From: Entrophospora sp. SA101
Lineage: Eukaryota; Glomeromycota; Glomeromycetes; Entrophosporales; Entrophosporaceae
DNA: 28,561 nt
Reading direction: 5' to 3'
Assembly (NCBI GenBank): GCA_958430865.1
Contig: CAUDNR010002779.1
Location: 29,522 to 58,082 of the forward strand
Below, piece by piece: positions 17,272-26,691 of this stretch. The notes under the pieces are model-generated. The model had not been told where the DNA came from. It worked only from the letters and a program-made list of their open reading frames with translations, and ran no database searches. The position numbers were made by a program, and so were the translations under genes. Each line of letters begins with the position of its first letter. Positions within the stretch are counted from its first letter, which is position 1.

Positions 17272-18755
17272 ATGGATTCAACAATTTTGGAAAAATATTT
17301 CAATGAGAATGAAAGATTATTAAATACAGAAGATTTTTATGATGTAAAAATATATCTTGGTGTAGAACCAAACATTAAAGAAATTCATGCACATGCATCT
17401 ATCATATCTGCTCATTGTCCATTTTTTAGCAATGCATTAACTAATGCAACAAAAAAAGATAGATATTATAATATTGAAAAAGCTAACATTAATGAAAAAT
17501 CTTTTGGCCCTATTCTCAAGTAAATTTAAATGAAATTATTATTATATTTGCTATATTAAGTTAATTATTAATTATTATTATTTATTTATTTGAAAGATTT
17601 TTGTACACATGTAAAATAGAATTAGATAATTATTCTGGAGTTGATATTCTGCAAATATTAATTACAGCTGATGAACTTGGCCTTGAGTCATTCTACAACT
17701 ATACAATAAATTACTTTATTGAAAAATATGAAGATTATATAAAAGAAAATCCAGTTGAAATCTTACAATCTATTTATTCTAATAATCAATTTATGGAATT
17801 AAAAAGCATCTTCCTAAAAAAATATTCTGATTTTGGTGAAAAATTATTTCAGTTAAATGAATTTAAATTATTTGAAAAGCAAACTTTATTGGAAATTCTC
17901 AAAAGTGATTTTTATGTTGATGAAATGATTGTTTGGGAAAATATTCTTAAATGGGGATTGGAAAGACATTCAGGAATTAATAACAATGAAGTTAAAAATT
18001 GGTCATCACAAAATTTTGTTGATATGGGTGATACATTAAAAGAATTTATTCCTCTGATAAGATTTCAAGATATTTCTAAAGATGATTTTTGTTCTAAAAT
18101 TATTCCATATCAGAAGCTTTTTCCAGAGTTAATTTGGAATGACCTTTTACATTATTTTATAATTGCTGATAATCAGCAGCAAACTTTGAATTTATTACCA
18201 ACAAGAATTCCAAAAATTCAATCAACAACAATTAATCAAAATCTTATTCTGCTTTTTGCAAGTTGGATTGATAGAAAAAGTCCAAGATATAGTTTATTTG
18301 GAGATGTTAAATACAAATTTAAACTTATATATCGTAGTAGTAGAGATGGTAACAGTGCAGCCATATTTCGTCAAAAATGTAATAATATCAATAAAACTCT
18401 TATAATTGGCAAAATACAAAATTCAGATCAGTTAGTGGGAGGCTATAATCCACTTAATTGGAATTTAAATAATGGTGCTACTATATCTAAATACACAACT
18501 GAAAGTTTTATTTTTAATATTAGTAATAGAAATAATATTGATTCTGCACAGTTTAGCTATGTTATTAATAATTATCAACATGCAATTTACTGTTGTCCTT
18601 CAAATCCAGCTATTTTTGGCGGAGATGGTTGTGATCTTTACTTTACATCAAATGATTGTTCTATTCACAGTTATAGTTATAATTATAGCAATATTAATAT
18701 AGTAAGAGGTAGTAAATATGAAGAATTAGAAGTATTTCAAATAATTGAAAAATAA
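17272..18755 (+). CDS. BTB-BACK-TLDc domain protein, two exons
   Basis: Exons are 17272-17519 and 17597-18755; a 77-bp GT..AG intron splits a Lys codon and restores LKFLYTCKIELDNY. Total 468 residues. Seen: BTB/POZ at about 20-122 (FYDVKIYLG, HAHASIISAHCPFFSNAL), a BACK-like helical region at about 135-235 and a TLDc domain at about 305-468 (FKLIYRSSRDGNSAAIFRQK, GGYNPLNW, ESFIF, AIFGGDGCDLYF, EVFQI). BTB domains dimerise and often recruit Cullin-3; TLDc domains bind V-ATPase or protect against oxidation in animals. The substrate here is unknown. Such proteins are greatly expanded in arbuscular-mycorrhizal fungi. The frame is undamaged. Confidence 0.9.
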
Positions 18756-19169
18756 TATTATTGTATTTTACTACTTTTAACAATAAATTTATATGTAATC
18801 ATAGCTAATTGGATAATTGAAGATTATTTATTTATATTCTTCAATAATAATTTTTTATCCACAATGGAACATTAATATAAAAATATTTCTTCAAAGTATA
18901 TAATAATAATAACGCATCCTTGTAAGGAAAACATAATCTTAAAATTATCCTTACAGCTCTAGTCATCTGTAGGAGGCACTCCTTCTAGGTATGTAGTAGC
19001 TGTTTAAATAAACTTGTTTCTTAGAAATAGAGCTGCATAATACCTTAGGATTAGATCTGTTATCATCCGGTTAATTTTTGAACGGATATCCGGATTTAGA
19101 ATCCACAAAATGAATAATAATAATGCTGTAATAAATCCTATGAATTATTGATTATAATCAACATGTATA
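18756..19169. other. AT-rich spacer after the BTB-TLDc gene
   Basis: This should contain the 3' UTR of the BTB-TLDc gene. An ATCCGG...CCGGAT inverted pair lies near 19067-19097. No gene is supported. Confidence 0.4.
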
Positions 19170-19215
19170 CAGTGAAATCTTGTTTCAACGAATGTCACTT
19201 CGTTGTAAATATAAA
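19170..19215. repeat. Lone pogo-like terminus
   Basis: After TA, CAGTGAAATCTTGTTTCAAC with a following TTCGTTG resembles the end of a pogo-type element. No matching opposite end was found within the next kilobase, so it would be a solo relic. Confidence 0.35.
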
Positions 19216-19489
19216 CGACACATTTTTTTTCATTAAAAAACCAGATTAAATAAATCACTTGCAAAACTTAAAACATCAACTGAAAGAGCTTCAAAAAAAA
19301 TACTTGTACTGAAATGATGATGATATAGAAAAACTTTACTCCATTTAGTTCAGATGATACTAATGATGACATGGAGCATACAAAAAATGCGTTTGATAAA
19401 TAAAGATATTAACGGTCCAGTCTTAGGTATCAAAGACCGTTTAAATTTCGATTTATTGTTAAAAATATTATTTATATAAATCAAAATTC

Positions 19490-19830
19490 ATGCATTGTCT
19501 CCATGAATGCCCATTCCTTCTGATACGAATTCTTTTGAAATATTTGAAATATTTGAATTATTTATTATTACCTTTTTACTATTATCCGTTTTATTCGAAT
19601 CATTTGTTTATTCGAATTGATTTTTTCGTTTTATTTATCTTTGTTTTTACCTATTTTGTTCGAATTATTTGATTTATTAATTTTATCCATTTATCCAAAT
19701 TACTTGATTTATTAATTTATTCGTTTTGTATATTCAAATCATTTGAATAATCTGTTTTAATTTGAGCCATTTGTTTTATTCACTTGATTTGTTGATTGTT
19801 TCATTTGTTTTATTCGAATAGAATCCCAAG
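19490..19830. repeat. Degenerate ATTCGAAT/ATTTG repeat tract
   Basis: Short units such as TTTATTCGAATCATTTG and GAATTATTTGATTTATT recur with variation through about 340 bases. It reads as an eroded minisatellite. The open frame at 19490-19672 is low-complexity and is not a gene. Confidence 0.5.
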
Positions 19831-20741
19831 TCTGGAACACAGTCCGGTTGACAATCCTATTGATAAACTTCTTGATAATAAAGAAAATTCTGATTGATTA
19901 AATCTTCAAGTCAAAAATAAAGGAGGATCAAAGCTTCACAGTTGAATACATCAATGGAACCATCTAAAAAAATTTAAAAAACTTACATTTGAATGTAATC
20001 AAAAACTAGATAACGATGAAAACTATACTGGAAAATTATTCCAGAATTATTATTATTATCCGTTATTATTATCCTATTATAATTACTATTTAACAGGATA
20101 TCTGAGTCTTAAAATTTTTCAAATTGAAATGGATTATCCATAGGATAATATCCCGGAAAAAAAGCTCTATTTGCAAATATAATTGATAAATGTATTGCTA
20201 TAGTAGAATTCCAAAAAATCTAAGGTAAATCCACATTAATATCAATATTTCCTCTTGTGACAAATTATATATTTTGCTTTTTCCAAATAAGGTTGGCTCT
20301 ATAGTTGTTAGCCAAAGCTGTTTATAGCAATTATTTTGGCTTTTCAATGCTAATTGATTTATTTCAGACTAAAGAGTTCAAATTAATTACAGCGACACTA
20401 TTACTATGAAGAACCAACGATCAATTATTAAGTAGCAAACACATATTAATATAACATTTAGTTGGCCAACCATCACTTTCAATGCATGCTTGGATTCTTT
20501 GTAAGCGTGTTTTCTATCAAATTTATTAATGCATTCTCCTTGCAAGGCAGCCTTAATTTCATTCTGTTAATATAAATTTTTTATAACAAATGAGGTTACT
20601 TCAACAAATAGTAATTAAAAAATTAAACAAAATCCTCAAATTTAATATATTCCTAAACTTTAGAATTTCGATCTGATGATTCATACTTGTCAGTGTATAA
20701 AATTCGTGTAATAAATTTTTACTTTTTTTCCATCAAGACCT
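19831..20741. other. Gene-poor AT-rich DNA
   Basis: No coding frame is supported. A small palindrome (ATTATCC-ATA-GGATAAT, 20133-20149) and TTGGCT...AGCCAA near 20290-20312 are the only structures noted. Confidence 0.4.
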
Positions 20742-20783
20742 AAAATCATAGAGTAAGTTAAAAGAACTTTATTCTATGATTTT
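20742..20783. repeat. Long near-perfect hairpin
   Basis: AAAATCATAGAGTAAGTT, a five-base loop and AACTTTATTCTATGATTTT form an 18-bp stem with one G/T mismatch and one bulged base. It could be a small foldback element or a structured RNA; there is no flanking evidence for either. Confidence 0.6.
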
Positions 20784-22599
20784 GTGCTATATACTGATTT
20801 TCTTTGCATATTTTTTTACTTTTGCATTGATTTTGTCTAATTATAAAAAACTATATATATAGTTAAAAAATCCTTTTATCAGATAATTTATTTTTTTATT
20901 TTTTTTAACATCAAAGATGCTACTTGAATATGACCTCTTAAACCGTTATTGAAAAAACATTCGTAAAAAATAAAGATACCCCTTGAATACACATATATAC
21001 GAATATGCTGCAAAATATATATGCAAGATGCTCCTTGGAATATATCGTAATATGCTCCTTGAACATGATATCGAATTGACAATCATGGAACGAAGAAATG
21101 TTTCTTCATAAAAATGCCTCCAATTTTTACCATTTGTTGGAAAAAACAAAATTTTCTGAGAAAATATAATTATTATTTTTAAACCTAAACTCTTTTTATA
21201 TATCTCTTTGATAATTTCTTTGAGCCTGAATGCTTCCATTTTATGGATATTTCTCGCGTGAATCAGTTTTGATTTCACTTTGGGTATATCAATATAGTCC
21301 ATACATTATAAAGCCTGATTGGTTCCCTGGAACTGATTAAAAATACTGAACAACTTGATTCGGCAATTTTATCTATTGAATATAGGCAAGAAACCATCTT
21401 GCAAAAATACATAATCATGGTGTTTTTGAGCCACAAAATGGACAAATTTTCTTATCTATGTTGTGCGTGATGTGGAATTCAAATTAGCCAATCAGAATTT
21501 CATATCCAAAACACCCCACCCAAAATTTTAATTATAGAATTTTAATTTCACATAGTTTCAATTCATCTACATTGGTCAAAGAAGAAAGATCCTCACTATT
21601 GAGAAGGGTTAAAATGATTATTAAGGCTCTAGGGAAATTAACCCACAATCTTGAATACTTTAGACAACATCATTAGAGCCTACTGGTCGAATTGAGCCAA
21701 CAATTTTGGGATAGAATGGTTTGCGCCATACGAACCATCAAACATTCGAATCAAAATGAACCATGAATATTAAAATTTTAATAAAGATTTTTTCCAGCGT
21801 AAAGTTGTCCCTTTTTTGAATCATGTTCTCATAAATACCAAGAATTCTATATAGATATATTTTTTTTTACAAAGACTGATGATTTCGCCATATTTGACTT
21901 TTAGTTAAAACTGACATTTTGAGCTTAAAGCTTTTCGAAGGTTCTATTCAAAAACCATTCTTATTTACAAAAAATTTCCAAAAAACATGAATGTTTATTC
22001 AAAACGAATTATTTTGAACAATTGTTTTTAAAAAAATGTTGAATAAAAATTGCACATAATAAGTCAAGTGAAAAATAATTATGTGCAATCTTTGTTTTAA
22101 AATGTGCGCCGTCTATGTAACGTTCGGATTGTTGAAATGGTTCGATACTTCGAATCGAGCCACCGAATCAATGTTCTATTCGAACACCAAAAGCCAATAT
22201 GGTATTAGTATTAGTTCGAAATTTGTGTCAAATATTTCGAATATCTTGGATAAAATGTTTTCAGTAAATAACGACATCGTTCTAATTAGTAATTAGTAAT
22301 GTAACCAAAGCTTTGGCAAAACACAAGACCAGAGAAAGTTTTACTTGGAATCATCATTTTGTTGATGGAATTTGTTAGGCAAAAAGTATCTGTTTCTAAA
22401 TAATTTATGTGGTAATTTGTATGTTTTTGCAAATGTAAATAATAAATAATAAATTTATAATTGATAATAACAATATTAATATTAACATGGACATTTAAAA
22501 AGTATTACGGACGTTCGAAAGTATAATAATAATAATAATTAGAATGTTGGAAATGTGAACACCACATCGAATATTCGATTCAAGAATTTTTAATGGTAC
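20784..22599. other. Gene-poor DNA with scattered TTCGAA-type motifs
   Basis: Short open frames (20888-21302 minus, 22081-22296 plus) show no protein-like features and are taken as chance. Many ATTCGA/TTCGAAT words occur between 21690 and 22570. Confidence 0.35.
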
Positions 22600-22619
22600 G
22601 AACCGGTTCGAACCGGTTC
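22600..22619. repeat. Two abutting GAACCGGTTC palindromes
   Basis: The perfect 10-bp palindrome GAACCGGTTC occurs twice back to back, the only strongly GC-rich word in the region. It could be a dimer-binding site or the centre of a decayed inverted repeat. Confidence 0.5.
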
Positions 22620-22742
22620 ACACACAAGCTTTGAATACAATAATAGCTAGATATATATATATATATCATCACATGGTAGATTTCTTCATTTAGTATTTCA
22701 ATAAATTGAAGTCAAACGCTAAACGCTAAATATGATTGAAAA

Positions 22743-22931
22743 TTGATGCCAAAAACACCAATAATAATTGATATCACAAGAATTATCCGTAAAAGCAACC
22801 AACCCGAGGCAATCGGAAGTTGGTTAGAAATAGAAATACCAGAAGACTCCAAGAAATCACGACCCATTGATAAGGTGGTTTTTGAAGATTTAAATATAAA
22901 TTTGGGGAGATTTAAAAAATCACCAACCTAA
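22743..22931 (+). CDS. Small hypothetical frame
   Basis: A 62-residue frame (TTG start codon; ATG at 22746) with a balanced hydrophilic composition (AIGSWLEIEIPEDSKKSR, KVVFEDLNINLGRFKK). It looks more protein-like than neighbouring chance frames, but no domain, promoter or exon partner was identified. It may be a fragment. Confidence 0.25.
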   Translation: MMPKTPIIIDITRIIRKSNQPEAIGSWLEIEIPEDSKKSRPIDKVVFEDLNINLGRFKKSPT

Positions 22932-23211
22932 AAAACTCCGTTAGCAAGATACAATTTCCATGAAATTATTAAGCAGACAAACGTAATCATGTATCATAAT
23001 TAAAAATTGACATTAAATCATCTTTGAATAATAAGGGGGAGATTAAATTTAGTTTATTTTTTAATCCTTTCATCAGCCGAATAAAAAAGACCGCTTTTAG
23101 AAACTATATTGTTGAAAATGTTACACGTTGTCATATATATACTTTTAGTTGATACACACAACATATGAAAAAAAACGGAAAATGGTAATGAATTTTAACT
23201 AGTTGGCTCCA

Positions 23212-23255
23212 GAACTTTCCATAATAAAATGTCATCAATATGGAACTTGCTGGAA
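23212..23255 (+). promoter_or_regulatory. Heat-shock elements of Hsp70 B
   Basis: GAACTTTC (23212-23219) and GGAACTTGCTGGAA (23242-23255) have the same order as upstream of Hsp70 A, and the second is identical to the A copy over 14 bases. Confidence 0.6.
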
Positions 23256-23271
23256 AGATTGACGAAAAGTT

Positions 23272-23277
23272 TATATA
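23272..23277 (+). promoter_or_regulatory. TATA box of Hsp70 B
   Basis: TATATA 16 bases after the shared heat-shock block and 212 bases before the ATG. At Hsp70 A the TATAAAA is at nearly the same distance from its block. Confidence 0.5.
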
Positions 23278-23489
23278 CAGCGAAATGTGAACCATTTGTT
23301 CCAAAAAAAAAATTTTTTCGATTATATATAAATATTAAAAAAACATTAAAAATATTAAATCTTGATTAAAAAAAATTTTTTTAATTAAGCGAAATAAATT
23401 TTTTTTATTTTTTTTCCTTTGTAAATATATAAATATTTTTTTAAAAAAACGCACCTTTATTTTTTAAACAAAAATAAAAGATTATAAAA

Positions 23490-23862
23490 ATGACTGAAGG
23501 AAAATCAGAAAAAGTAGAAGGAAAAGCAGGTAATTGTCGCATTTAAATTTTTTTTTTCTTACCATGTATATTTATTTCAAGTTAATAACTAATGTAAATT
23601 AATAATACTATATATAGTTGGTATTGATTTGGGAACTACATATTCTTGTGTTGGTGTATGGCAAAACGACAGAGTTGAAATTATTGCAAATGACCAGGGT
23701 AACCGCACAACACCTTCATATGTAGCATTTACCGATACCGAACGTTTAATTGGTGACGCTGCAAAAAATCAAGTTGCTATGAATCCATTTAATACTGTTT
23801 TTGACGCTAAACGTCTTATTGGTCGCCGCTTTAATGAACCAGAAGTTCAATCTGATATGAAG
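23490..23862 (+). pseudogene. Truncated Hsp70 (copy B): promoter and exons 1-2 only
   Basis: Exon 1 (23490-23529) encodes MTEGKSEKVEGKA, and exon 2 (23618-23862) encodes [17 protein letters not shown] to EPEVQSDMK. Splice sites sit at exactly the positions used in copy A, and no stop or frame change occurs in these two exons. The next exon (starting HWPFKVID in copy A) is absent. After a possible acceptor at about 23956 the sequence begins with a stop, and from 24027 an Aurora-kinase relic follows. The product could only be about 95 residues of the ATPase domain plus any intron read-through, which lacks most of the nucleotide site and all of the substrate domain. It is a truncated gene by deletion, duplication or rearrangement. 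Confidence 0.85.
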
Positions 23863-24262
23863 GTATATTATTTTATCGATTATTATTTATCATCTGACTT
23901 GGTTTTTCGATTTTATATTAATTCACTACTTCTTTTCCCTCTTCTTCTAATTATAGTAAAAGTAAATCATTTATACGTATCGAACCGATAATTATTACTA
24001 TCAAAATATCAGTCATCATTGTCATTATGAAGATTTGGACATTAAACGACATTGATATCGGAGCCAAATTGGGCAAAGGGGGATGCGATATCTTGCAAAA
24101 GAGCACACCTTTTTGCAATAAAAGTTACTCCAAAGTTAAAAAGTGATCAAGTCAAATAAAAAAAAGAAATCGAAATTCAAAACAATCTAAAGTATATAGA
24201 TATATATGTTGGTATATACATATTTGTTGGTATTTTTGCAGAAATATGTTAACTACATATTA

Positions 24263-24460
24263 CAGTGAACCCTCTATAAGTGCACCTCCCTCGGGAACAT
24301 AGTGCTATTTCTTGTGAGCGTGCATTTATGGAGGGTGTGCATTTATGGAGGGTGATTTTATAAGCTCTCTATAAGGTTGGGGATGAAATGGGACGTGCAT
24401 TTATGGAGGGTATACATAGTGCGTGCATTTAGAGAGGGTGCACTTAGGGAGGGTTCACTG
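24263..24460. mobile_element. 198-bp pogo-type MITE
   Basis: The ends CAGTGAACCCTCTATAAG and the complement of CTTAGGGAGGGTTCACTG match at 22 of the outer 24 positions, and TA flanks both sides (24261-24262, 24461-24462). The interior has several GTGCATTTATGGAGGGT units. It is non-coding and inserted in the kinase pseudogene. Confidence 0.85.
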
Positions 24461-24527
24461 TATTCATTTATACGGATATTTTCAGAGCATGGAAGATTTT
24501 TGAATATGCCGCTGGTGGTGACTTATA

Positions 24528-24685
24528 CACAGTAAATCTTGGTTTGGACAATTAGGGAAATTTTTCCAAAAATCTATTAAATTGATATCCACTATATCAA
24601 GAAGGTTTTTATGGACCTGTTCTTTGAGCTTTATCCGTAAAACCGAAATTTTTAATTAGTATCCACTAAATCGAGATTCACAGTG
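24528..24685. mobile_element. 158-bp pogo-type MITE, older
   Basis: With the flanking TA included (24526-24527, 24686-24687), the two ends (TACACAGTAAATCTTGG and complement TACACTGTGAATCTCG) pair at about 17 of 22 positions. The word TATCCACTA recurs inside (near 24587 and 24660). It sits directly after the GGDLYT codons of the kinase relic. The lower end identity suggests greater age. Confidence 0.6.
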
Positions 24686-25380
24686 TATAAATATTTAAAA
24701 AAATGCAAAATATTTACCAAACGACTAAAGATGGCTCCTCAATTAATTGCAATCGCGGTTCCCATCTTTACAAATGTCACACGTCTAAAGTTTGTAATTA
24801 ATTGTGAATGGAGGATTTTTTTTTGATAATGATGTTGATTCAATCAATATACTTATATTTATTGTAAATTAATAATATATTGCACAGGCAGCAATTGCTT
24901 TAGATTATCTTCATTCTAGAAATATAATTCATAACCTCAAAATATCTTATTGGGAGTAAACAATGTTCTCAAAATGGCAGACTTTGGTTTCTCGGTTGAT
25001 ACTATGGAAAGGTAAAAGAATTTGATTATTATGATATAATATTACTGTATTTATTATACAACATCTAATCATCTTATTATTATACACAATATCCAATAAA
25101 GACGTAAAACTGTCTGTGGTATGTTAAATTACCTTCCACTAGAGATGGTAGATCGTAGAGCCTACAATCCCAAAGTTGATTTATGAAATCTTGGCATCTT
25201 GTTACCAAATGTTAGCTGGGACCATCCCTTTTTCAGGGTCCACAACCCAAGATATATACAGATCTTGATTGAAAATAAAAAAAGTAATTTAAAGATTAAG
25301 GAAATATTTTCTTCTATATAAGTTGAAATCCATTCCAACTATCAAAGAGGATGATAGTTATGTTCCTTTAGATGTAAGTT

Positions 25381-26691
25381 AATATTCTGGCTTTTGATAT
25401 CTTATTGATGATAGGAGGTATAACTTTAATTTTAAGTTTTATAATTGCTATGATTAAAAGAATTAAAAGAAAAAAATAAATCAATATTTGCAATAATAAG
25501 ATTATTTTCCTTTGAAGGATTTTTGCTTTTTGTTTTAAATGTTTATGATTTTTCTTTCTTCATGGTAAATTTCATAAGTAATACTTTTCTTTTCTTAGAT
25601 AGGTTTCAAGCGTCTGAGTATCGTTTATTTTGAAAAATGTAAGGAGCAACTTTTCACCTTGTTCTTTCTTTAAAATACTTCTAATTGTGCTATAATTCTT
25701 GGGTTCCATAGTATATCTGATGTAAATGAATTTCATTATTAACTATTATATAGATAACAAATGGGTATTATATTGTAAAAACTGTTAATATTAATATTAT
25801 TTATTAATAACGCATGGTGTTACCCGAAAACAATACCTTCTCCATATTTCGTTATTCAATAATTTCTTTGTAATTTTTTTACAATGACGTCATACTGGTG
25901 GAGAGAAATTGTACCAGTACTATATAGAATAATATATTTTCTTTGACATCTCTAGTTGATGGTCACATACAATAGAGTTTTTCCGGTCCTGTTAAAAGAG
26001 CTCTTTTTGCAACTTAATTTAAAGGTGGCTTTAATAGTTACCTTTTACTCAACCTTTTTTTTAAAGAGCAACTATCAATATTCAACATTGATTGATCATT
26101 TGTTCTCGAGTTTTTAATTATCATTTTATATAATTACAAAAAAAAAGTTGAACTGACTACCACGCTCTGAAGACCATGTGTGATGCAATGGAAAATTCAG
26201 AGCAAGGAGGAAACGGGCCCTGAATGCTCGATTTGCATCAATCTGGCTTTTTAAAAGAACATCTTATGTTCACGGGATTTTTGTGGGGTATTCCTAATGA
26301 GACGCTTGACTTATTAATAATAAATATTCAATATTAAAAAAGTTTAGAACTTTAGGAATCTAATACATAAATATAAAAATTTTCATTTTGTAGGTTTTTT
26401 GCGTTCGACTTATCAAATCTATTTTTAATATTAATATTAATATTATAAAGTTTTTATTGTTGAAATAAAAAAATAAAAAATAAAAAATAAAAATAATACA
26501 AGGAAAAAAAAATATTGAAAGTTTTTACTATTAAAAAATTACGATATTTATATTTATTAATTGATTAATAATATTAAAAAAATTAACTATAAAATTTTTA
26601 AAATAATAAAAAAAAAAAAAATAATAAATAAACGCTATAATTTTAATTATTATAATAGTTTTTTTTTCTAATTCTATTAAACAAATTCTAA
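25381..26691. other. AT-rich intergenic region
   Basis: No gene is supported. Noted: a CRE-like TGACGTCA palindrome (25885-25892), a TACTGGT...ACCAGTA pair just after it, and a minus-strand scrap at about 26145-26235 reading ARFLLALNFPLHHTWSSE, which may be part of a dispersed repeat. The last 300 bases are A/T homopolymer-rich and would hold the 3' UTR of Hsp70 C. Confidence 0.4.

Larger units (their letters stand above)
24027..25380 (+). pseudogene. Aurora-type protein kinase pseudogene
   Basis: Pieces of a Ser/Thr kinase in the right order: IWTLNDIDIGAKLGKG (degenerate glycine loop) from 24027, IKVTPKLKSDQVK (VAIK lysine region), a TAA, KKEIEIQNNLK (helix C), YGYF and EYAAGGDLYT (hinge, about 24470-24530), ALDYLHSRNIIH-NLK (catalytic loop lacking the Arg-Asp of HRD, about 24895-24945), NVLKMADFGFSVDTMER (DFG intact), an intron, then RRKTVCGMLNYLPLEMVD (T-loop) and NPKVDL followed by TGA where Trp is expected. 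These motifs fit the Aurora family, whose intact members control mitosis. Stops, frame changes, the missing catalytic residues and two inserted MITEs (24263-24460, 24528-24685) show it is inactive. Confidence 0.75.

Noticed and set aside
20888..21302. Two overlapping minus-strand frames
   Set aside because: The phrases are low-complexity and AT-driven, with no domain, splice signal or homologous reading elsewhere in the window.
22600..22620. Possible tRNA T-arm (GGTTCGAACC)
   Set aside because: No D-arm, anticodon arm or acceptor pairing could be fitted around it on either strand.
23863..23991. C-terminal extension of Hsp70 B by read-through
   Set aside because: It begins exactly at the conserved intron-2 donor and is hydrophobic intron-like sequence, so it is not regarded as a designed part of the protein.
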